Assembly (NCBI RefSeq): GCF_014636295.1
Contig: NZ_BMEC01000010.1
Span: 207,762-271,761 of the forward strand
DNA length: 64,000 nt
Direction of reading: 5' to 3'
Origin: Marivirga lumbricoides
GTDB lineage: Bacteria; Bacteroidota; Bacteroidia; Cytophagales; Cyclobacteriaceae
Shown: positions 1 to 8,359 of the stretch, in pieces
Position numbering within the stretch: the first letter of the stretch is position 1
Layout: every line of letters starts with the position of its first letter
Notes under the pieces: model-generated
Told to the model about the DNA's origin: nothing
The model's database searches: none
What the model saw: the letters and a program-made list of their open reading frames with translations, nothing else
Program-made: the position numbers and the translations under genes

Positions 1-1
1 A

Positions 2-424
2 CAGTCTATCTCTGGAGAAATAGTTGATTTTTCAGACTACAAAGGCAAAAAAATATTAATAGTAAACACCGCATCTGAATGTGGTTACACTCCTCAATAT
101 GCTGATTTACAATTAGTGTATGAGAGTTTCAAAGAACAACTTCAGGTTTTAGGTTTTCCTGCTAATAATTTTGGAGGACAGGAGCCGGGATCGGATAGTC
201 AGATAGCTACATTCTGTGAAAAAAACTATGGAGTAGAATTCCCTATGTTTGCCAAAATGGATGTGGTAGGTGAAAATCAGCATCCATTGTTTGTTTGGCT
301 TAAGGAAAAAACTGGCAAGGAACCGACCTGGAATTTTTGTAAGTATTTGATTTCCGAGGATGGAAAAGAAGTGAGCTTTTATCCATCATCAGTTAATCCT
401 GGTGAAATTGCAGAAAAATTATAA
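2..424 (+). CDS. glutathione peroxidase (5' truncated by window edge)
   Basis: Thiol peroxidase of the glutathione peroxidase family, reducing hydroperoxides; the electron donor in this lineage is more likely thioredoxin than glutathione (inference). The frame is open from base 2, so the true start lies outside the window. The catalytic tetrad is visible: Cys in NTASECGYTPQY, Gln in NFGGQEPG, and Trp-Asn in PTWNFCKYL. The active site uses Cys (TGT), not selenocysteine. About 140 residues are present, close to the usual 155-160, so only some 15-25 N-terminal residues are missing, possibly including a signal sequence. It ends 8 bases before menA and may be cotranscribed with it. Confidence 0.93.
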   Translation, partial: QSISGEIVDFSDYKGKKILIVNTASECGYTPQYADLQLVYESFKEQLQVLGFPANNFGGQEPGSDSQIATFCEKNYGVEFPMFAKMDVVGENQHPLFVWLKEKTGKEPTWNFCKYLISEDGKEVSFYPSSVNPGEIAEKL

Positions 425-432
425 TACCACGC

Positions 433-1326
433 ATGCTGAAACATTGGATTGAAGCTTTTAGGTTACGTACACTTCCGCTGGCTTTGGCCTGCATAGGAAT
501 GGGCAGCTTTTTAGCAGCTTTTTTCTCCACATTCAATTGGATTGTATGTGTGCTAAGTTTAATCACAACTTTATTTTTACAGATTCTCTCTAATTTGGCT
601 AATGATTATGGAGATTCAGTGCACGGTGCAGACAGTGCAGATAGGGAAGGACCTGGTAGAGCCGTACAGCAAGGGGTCATAAGTGCTTCTTCCATGAAGC
701 GAGCAATTATTATCTGTGCTGTTTTGTCATTTATTAGTGGCTTGCTTTTACTTCATTTCGCTGTAGGGATAGGCTCAAACACATTTTTTGCATTCTTAGG
801 AATGGGTTTATTAGCTATTCTTGCTGCAGTAGCTTATACCAATGGGAAGCGGCCTTATGGATATCTTGGGCTGGGGGATGTTTTTGTTTTTCTTTTCTTT
901 GGATTAGTAGGAGTTGTGGGAACTTATTTTCTTCATGCGGAATCCATTGAACCTACTGTGTTTTTACCAGCTATAGCATGTGGTTTTTTAGCTACAGGAG
1001 TTTTAAATGTAAATAATATCAGAGACATAAAATCGGATGAATTAGCAGGCAAAAGAAGCATTCCGGTAAGATTAGGTCAAAAAAATGCTAAAATATACCA
1101 TATTGCATTAATAGTTTCGGCATGGGTAGCAATTGGAATTTTTATTTTTATCAACTACGTTTCTCAGTGGAATTTTTTGCTTTTTTTATCATTTCCGCTT
1201 TTTGTTTACCATCTGATTATTCTATGGAAAAGCAATAAAAGTAGTGAAATAGACCCATTGTTAAAACAGCTAGCCCTATCCTCACTTTTTTTTGTGCTTG
1301 CGTTCGGATTTGGAATTGTACTTTAG
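433..1326 (+). CDS. menA: 1,4-dihydroxy-2-naphthoate polyprenyltransferase MenA
   Basis: Integral membrane UbiA-superfamily prenyltransferase that attaches the polyprenyl tail to 1,4-dihydroxy-2-naphthoate, giving demethylmenaquinone. At 297 residues it has the usual length and about eight hydrophobic segments. The first Asp-rich motif is NDYGDSVHGAD near residues 57-67, followed by GPGRAVQQG, which is typical of MenA rather than UbiA. The second is NNIRDIKSDE near residues 194-203, followed by KRSIPVRLG. It starts 8 bases after the glutathione peroxidase stop. Its prenyl diphosphate substrate depends on the isoprenoid supply to which dxs and ispH in this window contribute. Confidence 0.95.
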   Translation: MLKHWIEAFRLRTLPLALACIGMGSFLAAFFSTFNWIVCVLSLITTLFLQILSNLANDYGDSVHGADSADREGPGRAVQQGVISASSMKRAIIICAVLSFISGLLLLHFAVGIGSNTFFAFLGMGLLAILAAVAYTNGKRPYGYLGLGDVFVFLFFGLVGVVGTYFLHAESIEPTVFLPAIACGFLATGVLNVNNIRDIKSDELAGKRSIPVRLGQKNAKIYHIALIVSAWVAIGIFIFINYVSQWNFLLFLSFPLFVYHLIILWKSNKSSEIDPLLKQLALSSLFFVLAFGFGIVL

Positions 1327-1510
1327 CAGATGTAATTTACTTCTGAAATTAGTTATATCATTTACTGCTAAGAATCGTATACTTATTAAACTTAATCGAA
1401 ACATAAACCATGAAATGAATATAAATTTCTTCGAATCCTTACTATACCAACCAAGGATGAACAAAATTTATTGAATTCCATGTGACAACTAAAAAATTAA
1501 CTATACACAC

Positions 1511-2365
1511 ATGAAAAGAATACTCGTACCTACTGATTTTTCTGAACAAGCGGAATCAGCTTTAAACATTGCGGCAGAAATAGCCAAAAAAGGAAATATC
1601 GAATTGATTTTATTGCACGTAGTAGAAATTCCGGGCACCCAGCCCTCTTTCAATGTTACTGGTGAGGCATCCTCTACTTATGGTGATGGCATGGAAGGTG
1701 TTTTTGTGATGAAAATGTTGGAAAGAGGAAAACAGAAATTAAGTGAATTAAGTAATTCTGCTATTCTTGAAGGCGTAAATCTGAAAACTGAGTTAAAAGC
1801 CGGTAATGCATACTACAATATTTCAAGTATTGTAAATGAGCTTGAGCCTGATTTAATAGTAATGGGGACAAGTGGTAGCACAGGTGCGGAAGAACTTTTA
1901 ATAGGTTCCAATGCTGAAAAAGTGGTAAGAAATGCTAAATGCCCTGTTCTTACTTTAAAGGAGAAAATTAGCCTTGAAAAGATAAATAATGTAGTATTTG
2001 CAAGTGCACTCAAACATGATGACCTCGGTATAATAAAAAGTTTAAAGCAAATTTTAGAGCTCTCGAATGCTAAAATTCATTTATTGAAGGTTAATACACC
2101 AAATAACTTTGAATCCACTTCTTCTATGCATACAAAGATGGATGAATATATGCATAAAAATGGCTTGGATGCAGATAAGCATATTTATAATGCCTCAAAT
2201 GAGGAGGAAGGTATATTGGAATTCTCTAAGGAAAACAATGTTGATCTGATTGCAATGGGTACTCACGGAAGAAAAGGTTTAATGCATTTGCTAAGCGGCA
2301 GTATTGCGGAAGATGTAGTAAATCATAGCAAACGCCCTGTTCTTACTTTTAAGATAGCAGATTGA
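1511..2365 (+). CDS. tandem-domain universal stress protein (UspA family)
   Basis: Cytoplasmic protein with two UspA domains in tandem, roughly residues 1-147 and 150-284. Both carry the nucleotide-binding signature G-2x-G-9x-G-S/T: MGTSGSTGAEELLIGSNAE in the first and MGTHGRKGLMHLLSGSIAE in the second, so both may bind ATP. Proteins of this family modulate stress survival, but the target here cannot be read from sequence. It stands alone: 184 bases without a gene precede it and a strong terminator follows. The ATG at 1511 opens directly into the conserved ILVPTDFS strand, which fixes the start. Confidence 0.93.
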   Translation: MKRILVPTDFSEQAESALNIAAEIAKKGNIELILLHVVEIPGTQPSFNVTGEASSTYGDGMEGVFVMKMLERGKQKLSELSNSAILEGVNLKTELKAGNAYYNISSIVNELEPDLIVMGTSGSTGAEELLIGSNAEKVVRNAKCPVLTLKEKISLEKINNVVFASALKHDDLGIIKSLKQILELSNAKIHLLKVNTPNNFESTSSMHTKMDEYMHKNGLDADKHIYNASNEEEGILEFSKENNVDLIAMGTHGRKGLMHLLSGSIAEDVVNHSKRPVLTFKIAD

Positions 2366-2386
2366 TTAAAATCTTATACTTACTAT

Positions 2387-2423
2387 AAGCTCGAAGCTGT
2401 TTAATTAGCTTCGGGCTTTTTTT
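2387..2423 (+). terminator. intrinsic terminator after the universal stress protein
   Basis: Stem arms 2387-2398 and 2407-2418 (AAGCTCGAAGCT with AGCTTCGGGCTT, one G-T pair) around an 8-base loop, followed by a run of seven T. It lies 22 bases after the stop of the universal stress gene. Confidence 0.85.
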
Positions 2424-2531
2424 ATGTGTCGAAAGGTACTTGCTATTTAAACCAGGTCCAGCATTCCAAAAAGCTGAAAGTTTTCCTACCTTTAAAAACT
2501 GATTATAAATTATAATAATATTTAACACTTC

Positions 2532-5339
2532 ATGAGTAAGCCGGATAAAAAACTCTTCCTTTTAGATGCAATGGCATTAATTTACAGAGCGCATTTTGCC
2601 TTCAGTAAGAACCCAAGAATTAACTCTAAAGGTCTGAATACAGGAGCAGCTTTAGGATTTACCAATTCGTTGCTGGAAATTTTAAAAAAGGAAAAGCCTA
2701 CTCATATTGGTGTTGCTTTCGATACCAGTGCACCTACCTTTCGCCATATAGAATTCCCTGATTATAAGGCCCAGCGGGAGGAACAGCCTGAAGATATTCG
2801 TGTGGCCATTCCTTATGTGAAAAAAATTGTGGAAGCATTCAATATTCCTGTTCTGGTCATGGATGGTTATGAGGCAGATGATATTATTGGAACAATTGCA
2901 AAACAGGCTGCCGATGAAGGTTTTGAAGTATTTATGATGACGCCCGATAAGGATTATGCCCAGTTAGTTCAGGAGCATGTTTATTTATATAAACCCTCCT
3001 TTATGGGAAATGGGGTTGATGTTTTAGGTATCCCTGAAGTCCTCAAAAAGTTTGAAATAGAAAGAGTAGAACAGGTAATTGATATTTTAGGGTTGGAAGG
3101 CGATGTATCTGACAATATTCCTGGCATTCCGGGAGTAGGTAAGAAAACAGCTATAAAGTTTCTAAAAGAATATGGCTCTGTGGAAGGCTTACTGGAAAAT
3201 ACTGCTGATTTAAAAGGAAAGATGAAAGAGAAAGTAGAAGCTTTTAAGGAGCAGGCTTTACTTTCTAAAAGGTTAGCCACTATTAAAGTTGATGTACCTA
3301 TAGATTATGAACCTGAGAAGCTTATATATGATGGGCCAAAGGAAGATGAATTAAGAGCACTTTTTGATGAATTGGAATTTCGAACTTTGATGAAGCGTGT
3401 ACTCGGTGAAGAGCCAGTGGCAGCTAAATCTTCATCAAGCGCAAAAGTGGATCCTGCTCAGATTTCTATGTTTACGGATTCCCCTGAAGATAACGCACTT
3501 TCTGAGGAAGAGCCTCCGAAAGAAAAAATGACCATTCTTAACACTGCTCATGACTACCATCTTATCGATACAGAAGAATTAAGGAAAGATTTAATCTATT
3601 ACCTTTCCATACAGGATGAATTTTGCTTTGATACAGAAACCACTGATTTAGAGCCTAAAGATGCGCAATTAGTCGGTTTGGCTTTTGCCTATGTAGTGGG
3701 GGAAGCTTACTATGTACCAATTCCTGCAGACCAGAAGGAAGCACAGAAAATTGTAGATGAATTTAAAGAAGTACTTGAAAATGACAAGATTGTTAAAATC
3801 GGTCAAAATCTTAAGTACGATATTCAGGTAATGCGCAATTATAACGTTAACCTAAAGGGAAAAATGTTTGACACCATGCTGGCGCATTATCTGCTTGATC
3901 CTGAAACCAGGCATAATATGGATGCTTTAGCTGAAAACTATCTTAACTATACTCCGGTTTCAATTACAGAATTAATAGGTAAGAAAGGTGTTAAGCAAGG
4001 GAATATGCGTGATGTGGATGTCAAGGATGTGGTGGAATATGCAGGAGAAGATGCTGACATCACCTTACAACTTAAGCATGTTTTAGAAAAAGATATTAAA
4101 GCCAATGAGCTGGAGCATTTACTGCATGAGGTAGAAGAGCCTCTCTCCTACGTTTTAGCAGATATGGAATACGAAGGCGTAAAAATTGATGAGAAAGCTC
4201 TGGCTGTTATGTCAAAAGAGTTGGAAAAGTCTGCTGCTGACATCCAGGCCGAAATTTTTGAAATAGCCGGGCAGGAATTTAATATTGCTTCGCCTAAACA
4301 ACTGGGGGAAATCCTTTTTGATAAAATGAAGTTGGTGGATAAGCCAAAGAAAACAAAATCCGGGCAGTATGCTACAGGTGAAGAAATACTTTCAAAATTA
4401 GCTAATGAGCATGCTATAGCAGCTAAAATTCTTGAATTTCGAGAGTATCAAAAGCTGAAATCTACCTATGTGGATGCGCTACCTAAGCTAATTAGCAAAG
4501 TAGATGGAAGAGTGCACACTGACTACCGGCAGGCTGTTGCTGCAACAGGTCGATTAAGCTCCAATAATCCTAACCTTCAGAATATCCCTATAAGAACGGA
4601 AAAGGGAAGGCTAATCAGGAAAGCTTTTGTATCCCGCAACGAAGATTACCTTTTAATGTCTGCGGATTACTCTCAAATAGAACTTCGGATAATGGCTGCT
4701 TTTTCCAAAGATGAGGCCATGATGGAAGCTTTTAAAAATGGCAGAGATATCCATTCCACCACAGCGGCTAAAGTATTTGGAGTAGCGCTTGAGGATGTTG
4801 ATCCGGGTATGAGAAGGAAGGCCAAAGAGGTGAATTTTGGTATTATTTATGGTATTTCTGCCTTTGGATTAGCTCAAAACCTAAATATTTCCCGTACCGA
4901 AGCTTCAGATATTATTAAAGCCTACTTTAAAGAGTTTCCGAATGTAAGTGCTTATATGAATGAGTGTGTGGAAGAGGCGAGGAAAAACGAATATGTAAAG
5001 ACTATTCTGGGAAGGAAACGGTTTTTAAGAGATATCAATTCCAGAAATCAAACGGTAAGAGGATACGCAGAACGAAATGCTATTAATGCACCGATCCAGG
5101 GTAGCGCAGCTGATATGATTAAGCTTGCTATGATTAATATTCATAACTGGATGAAAAAGGAACAGTTAAAGTCCAGAATGATTATGCAGGTACATGATGA
5201 ATTGATTTTTGATGTGCATAAAGATGAATTGGAGCTGCTAAAGGAGAAAGTAGTTCACTTTATGAAAACAGCAATGGATCTTGAAGTGCCTATGGATATT
5301 GGTGTTGGTGTGGCCGATAATTGGATGGATGCCCACTAA
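2532..5339 (+). CDS. polA: DNA polymerase I
   Basis: Family A DNA polymerase for Okazaki-fragment processing and repair synthesis. At 935 residues it has all three domains. The N-terminal 5' nuclease (about 1-300) carries the DAMALIYRAHFAF start and a helix-hairpin-helix GIPGVGKKTA. The 3'-5' exonuclease (about 340-530) appears catalytically intact: FDTETTDL, then GQNLKYD, then YAGEDADI. The polymerase domain carries DYSQIELRIMA, RRKAKEVNFGIIYGISAFGL and VHDELIFDV. Many bacterial PolA proteins have lost the proofreading residues; this one keeps them. It is monocistronic, with gaps of 166 bases before and 135 after. Confidence 0.97.
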   Translation: MSKPDKKLFLLDAMALIYRAHFAFSKNPRINSKGLNTGAALGFTNSLLEILKKEKPTHIGVAFDTSAPTFRHIEFPDYKAQREEQPEDIRVAIPYVKKIVEAFNIPVLVMDGYEADDIIGTIAKQAADEGFEVFMMTPDKDYAQLVQEHVYLYKPSFMGNGVDVLGIPEVLKKFEIERVEQVIDILGLEGDVSDNIPGIPGVGKKTAIKFLKEYGSVEGLLENTADLKGKMKEKVEAFKEQALLSKRLATIKVDVPIDYEPEKLIYDGPKEDELRALFDELEFRTLMKRVLGEEPVAAKSSSSAKVDPAQISMFTDSPEDNALSEEEPPKEKMTILNTAHDYHLIDTEELRKDLIYYLSIQDEFCFDTETTDLEPKDAQLVGLAFAYVVGEAYYVPIPADQKEAQKIVDEFKEVLENDKIVKIGQNLKYDIQVMRNYNVNLKGKMFDTMLAHYLLDPETRHNMDALAENYLNYTPVSITELIGKKGVKQGNMRDVDVKDVVEYAGEDADITLQLKHVLEKDIKANELEHLLHEVEEPLSYVLADMEYEGVKIDEKALAVMSKELEKSAADIQAEIFEIAGQEFNIASPKQLGEILFDKMKLVDKPKKTKSGQYATGEEILSKLANEHAIAAKILEFREYQKLKSTYVDALPKLISKVDGRVHTDYRQAVAATGRLSSNNPNLQNIPIRTEKGRLIRKAFVSRNEDYLLMSADYSQIELRIMAAFSKDEAMMEAFKNGRDIHSTTAAKVFGVALEDVDPGMRRKAKEVNFGIIYGISAFGLAQNLNISRTEASDIIKAYFKEFPNVSAYMNECVEEARKNEYVKTILGRKRFLRDINSRNQTVRGYAERNAINAPIQGSAADMIKLAMINIHNWMKKEQLKSRMIMQVHDELIFDVHKDELELLKEKVVHFMKTAMDLEVPMDIGVGVADNWMDAH

Positions 5340-5474
5340 TTAAGGTAGTACATAAATTTATTAGTGCTATTTTTAATGCACAAAGAGAGCAATACCACTT
5401 ATTCAACAATAGATTGATCTAAATTAATTGATCATTTTGCGATTATAATAAAGTTATAAAATAAAACTAACCAT

Positions 5475-6965
5475 ATGAAAAATTATGTAATAGCTATTAT
5501 CTCTGTCTTTTTTGCTGCTTCAGTCTTTGCACAATCATCTGATGAAGCGCTTACAAAAGAGGTAATTCAAAAGAGCACCATTAAAGGTCATATTTACTTT
5601 CTTGCTTCTGATGAGCTTAGAGGAAGAGAAACAGGTTCGCCCGAAATTGATGTGGCGGCAAGATATTTATCCAGTACATTTCAAAGATATGGCGTAAAAC
5701 CAGTTCCCGGAACTGAAGAACCTTATTTTCAACATGTGCCTCTGGTTAAAACTATAGCACCGGAGGTTTACTCACTAAAGTTAGGAGAAACCGTGGTAAG
5801 CCCTGAAAACCTAATGCGTATTGAGGGTTCAGGTGTTGATACGAAGAAAGCTGAATTTGTTTATGCCGGTTACGGGACAGAAAAGGATTTCGAAAATAAA
5901 AACATAAAAGGGAAAATAGCTGTGGTTTTAGCTGGCACAGAAGAGGCTCAGGATTTGAGAACAGTTTTTATAGAAAGCAATGCCAAGTCAGAACGGGCAA
6001 AAAAAGCAGGTGCTAAAGGGTTGATAGAACTTCATACAAAATCACCCGAAAATTGGACTCAGTTTAAAAGGTATACTGGAGGAAGTACTGTTACTATAAA
6101 AAAGCAGGAAAAAACTGAGGGGAATGATTTTTTTAAGCTTTGGGTGAAGGATTATGAGAGTAATTTATTAATGGCTATTTCTAAAAGAATTAAGCAGTAC
6201 TTTGATGTTTTCATTGGCGAAGAAATGCAATTAAATATCCCTGCAAAAAATGTAGTAGGTATGGTGGAGGGCACAGACCCTAAACTTAAAAATGAGTATG
6301 TGATCTATTCAGCACATTATGATCATATAGGTATTGGTAAGCCTAATGCAGAAGGAGATTCAATTTATAATGGAGCCAGGGATAATGCAGTTGGTGTAGT
6401 AACCGTAATGAGTGCTGCAGAAAGTATTGCCAGAAATCCGACTAAAAGGTCAGCCCTTTTTATCCTGTTTACAGCTGAAGAAAAGGGATTATTGGGTAGC
6501 CGATACTATACAGAAAATCCGCTAATACCACTTAATCAGATGGTATACTGCTTTAATAGCGATAATGGTGGCTATAATGACACAAGTATTGCAACAATTG
6601 TTGGTTTGGGAAGAACTACTGCAGGAAAACATATTATTACAGCGGCTACTACTTTTGGTTTAGAAGCTATTGATGATCCTGCCGGTGAGCAAGGTCTGTT
6701 CGACAGAAGTGATAATGTGAATTTTGCGAAAAAAGGGATTCCTGCACCTACATTTAGTTTAGGGTTTACAGCTTTTGATGCTGAAATAATGAAGTATTAT
6801 CATCAGCAGGCTGATAATCCTGATAACCTGGATTATGAATACCTTGAAAAGTTTTTTAAAGCTTTTGTTCTTTCTGCCCGATTAATTGCCAATGATCCTG
6901 AAACTCCATTTTGGATGGAAGGTGATAAATACTATGAAGCAGGAAAGCAACTATATAGCAAATAA
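5475..6965 (+). CDS. secreted M28-family zinc aminopeptidase
   Basis: Probable exported aminopeptidase of the M28 family. A signal peptide occupies about residues 1-20, ending at FAQ. The middle region (about 95-230) fits a PA-domain insertion, and the metallopeptidase core follows. Metal-ligand motifs are SAHYDHIG, NGARDNAVG, FTAEEKGLLGS with the Glu pair, NSDNGG, and a C-terminal KYYHQQADN His. The usual GADDN is GARDN here, but the ligand Asp is kept. The substrate is unknown. It stands alone and ends in a strong shared terminator. Confidence 0.92.
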   Translation: MKNYVIAIISVFFAASVFAQSSDEALTKEVIQKSTIKGHIYFLASDELRGRETGSPEIDVAARYLSSTFQRYGVKPVPGTEEPYFQHVPLVKTIAPEVYSLKLGETVVSPENLMRIEGSGVDTKKAEFVYAGYGTEKDFENKNIKGKIAVVLAGTEEAQDLRTVFIESNAKSERAKKAGAKGLIELHTKSPENWTQFKRYTGGSTVTIKKQEKTEGNDFFKLWVKDYESNLLMAISKRIKQYFDVFIGEEMQLNIPAKNVVGMVEGTDPKLKNEYVIYSAHYDHIGIGKPNAEGDSIYNGARDNAVGVVTVMSAAESIARNPTKRSALFILFTAEEKGLLGSRYYTENPLIPLNQMVYCFNSDNGGYNDTSIATIVGLGRTTAGKHIITAATTFGLEAIDDPAGEQGLFDRSDNVNFAKKGIPAPTFSLGFTAFDAEIMKYYHQQADNPDNLDYEYLEKFFKAFVLSARLIANDPETPFWMEGDKYYEAGKQLYSK

Positions 6966-6987
6966 ACTTCGATCAGGGTTTAATGAG

Positions 6988-7025
6988 AAAATGTCTGCCA
7001 TAATTTTACGGCAGACATTTTTTAT
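6988..7025. terminator. bidirectional terminator between convergent genes
   Basis: Perfect inverted repeat: AAATGTCTGCC at 6989-6999 and GGCAGACATTT at 7010-7020, extended by A and T runs on both sides. It lies between the M28 peptidase (plus) and the small lipoprotein (minus, stop at 7022) and should work for both. Confidence 0.85.
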
Positions 7026-7399
7026 TTTACAGTGATTGTAAGCGTGATAATATCTCCTACTTTCATATTGCCATCACCAATGCTATAGGTACTGGTAATT
7101 TCTACAGTTTCAGTGCCGGTAAAGCCCTCTTTAGATTGATAATGATACTCGATAGCAGCTTCCTCTCCTCCGTTTATTATCTCACTTTTGTTATAGTTTT
7201 TGGCTTGTTGAGTAATTTTGTAACCTCCTTCTGTAGGAATAGCGTCACTAATCGGGTGAATAATTAATTCCCCACTTTTGGCCTCAATAGTAACATTGTT
7301 ACCAGCTGCATCATCGTTTTTATCATTATTTTGATCTTTACAGCTTGAAGCCATAAGGCATAAAATAATAGTTGAAAGTAATATGGATAGATTTTTCAT
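7022..7399 (-). CDS. small lipoprotein of unknown function
   Basis: I do not recognise a family. The preferred start at 7399 gives 125 residues opening with a lipoprotein signal, MKNLSILLS followed by a lipobox LMASSC with Cys20. A longer frame to 7489 would run back into the ROK kinase gene and put 30 non-signal residues in front, so I reject it. After the Cys is an Asn/Asp-rich linker, then a beta-rich 80-residue region ending in a threonine-rich strand (GDIITLTITVK), suggesting a small Ig-like or OB-like fold (inference). It lies just downstream of the ROK kinase on the same strand. Confidence 0.75.
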   Translation of the reverse strand: MKNLSILLSTIILCLMASSCKDQNNDKNDDAAGNNVTIEAKSGELIIHPISDAIPTEGGYKITQQAKNYNKSEIINGGEEAAIEYHYQSKEGFTGTETVEITSTYSIGDGNMKVGDIITLTITVK

Positions 7400-7439
7400 A
7401 GTTAAAGGACACATTATTTTATTTAATAGTTGTAATATA

Positions 7440-8180
7440 TTATTTATTCTCAGAATGTACCTGATAGGCTGCACCCACAATTCCTGCATGGTTGCGTAGC
7501 TGAGCAGGAATGATATTTAATTTTGGATGTAGAAATTTTTTATACTTAGAAAACTCCTTACTTACCCCGCCTCCTAAAATAATTAATTCAGGCCAAAATA
7601 ATTTATCTACCTCTAACAGATATTCATTGAGTCTATTTCCCCATACTTCCCAACTTAGCCTTTCACTTTCTCTTACCGAATTTGCTGCATAAGCTTCGGC
7701 AATATCTCCATGTAGTTGAAGGTGACCTAATTCTGTGTTAGGTACAAGCTTTTTCCTGTAAAATAAAGCAGAACCTATTCCTGTACCAACCGCGATCATT
7801 AACACCACCCCATTATAATTTTTCCCGGCACCATACCTCATTTCAGCTAAGCCTGCTACATCCACATCATTCATTACCTCAGCCTTACAGCCGGTGGCCT
7901 TTTCTATTAATTGATTGATGGGGTTACCTATCCAGCTTTCATCAATGTTGGAAGCGGTTTTTACAATTCCATCAACAATAGCTGCAGGAAATCCACAGCC
8001 TATCTCGCCAGCCCACTGGAAGTGTTTTTGAAGTCGTACAATTGTTTTTATCATCGCCTCAGGTGTTGCAGGCTGAGGTGTTTGAAACCTTTTCCTTTCG
8101 GAAACAAATATTCCTTTTTCTAAGTCAACTACGGCAGCTTTCATCCCTGATCCGCCTATGTCAATGCCTAATACTTCCAA
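7440..8180 (-). CDS. ROK-family sugar kinase, polyphosphate-glucokinase type
   Basis: Cytoplasmic hexokinase-fold protein, 246 residues. GIDIGGSGMKAAVVD at the N-terminus is the phosphate-binding loop, and MNDVDVAGLAEMRYG, GTGIGSALF, NTELGHLQLHG and LGGGVSK follow. The ELGHLQLHG segment and short length are characteristic of polyphosphate/ATP glucokinases (PpgK) rather than NagC-type ROK proteins. The Zn-binding CxCGxxGC motif of longer ROK kinases is absent. Probable reaction: glucose to glucose 6-phosphate using polyphosphate or ATP; the donor cannot be decided from sequence. It is divergent from the prolyl oligopeptidase gene across 179 bases. Confidence 0.85.
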   Translation of the reverse strand: MEVLGIDIGGSGMKAAVVDLEKGIFVSERKRFQTPQPATPEAMIKTIVRLQKHFQWAGEIGCGFPAAIVDGIVKTASNIDESWIGNPINQLIEKATGCKAEVMNDVDVAGLAEMRYGAGKNYNGVVLMIAVGTGIGSALFYRKKLVPNTELGHLQLHGDIAEAYAANSVRESERLSWEVWGNRLNEYLLEVDKLFWPELIILGGGVSKEFSKYKKFLHPKLNIIPAQLRNHAGIVGAAYQVHSENK

Positions 8181-8359
8181 ATATTCTATAGATTGTTATT
8201 AAGCGGCAAGTTAAGCTTTCTAATTCAAAGAGAATAATTACAATCTTCAATTGTGAACCTAGCCAATTATAACTTTAACAAACCGCATTTAATATTTATA
8301 CGGAACCCTGATATATATTATTCGCCATAATCATATTTTCTTATTATTTTTCTAATTCT

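Noticed and set aside
1282-1474. Two 60-codon open frames on opposite strands between menA and the universal stress gene
   Set aside because: They overlap each other and the menA end, with AT-rich low-information protein sequence and no plausible start context.
5395-5440. Repeated TTGATC motifs before the M28 peptidase as an operator
   Set aside because: Short, imperfectly spaced and no regulator nearby.
7400-7489. 30-codon N-terminal extension of the small lipoprotein
   Set aside because: It would overlap the ROK kinase gene and bury a clear lipoprotein signal peptide inside the protein.
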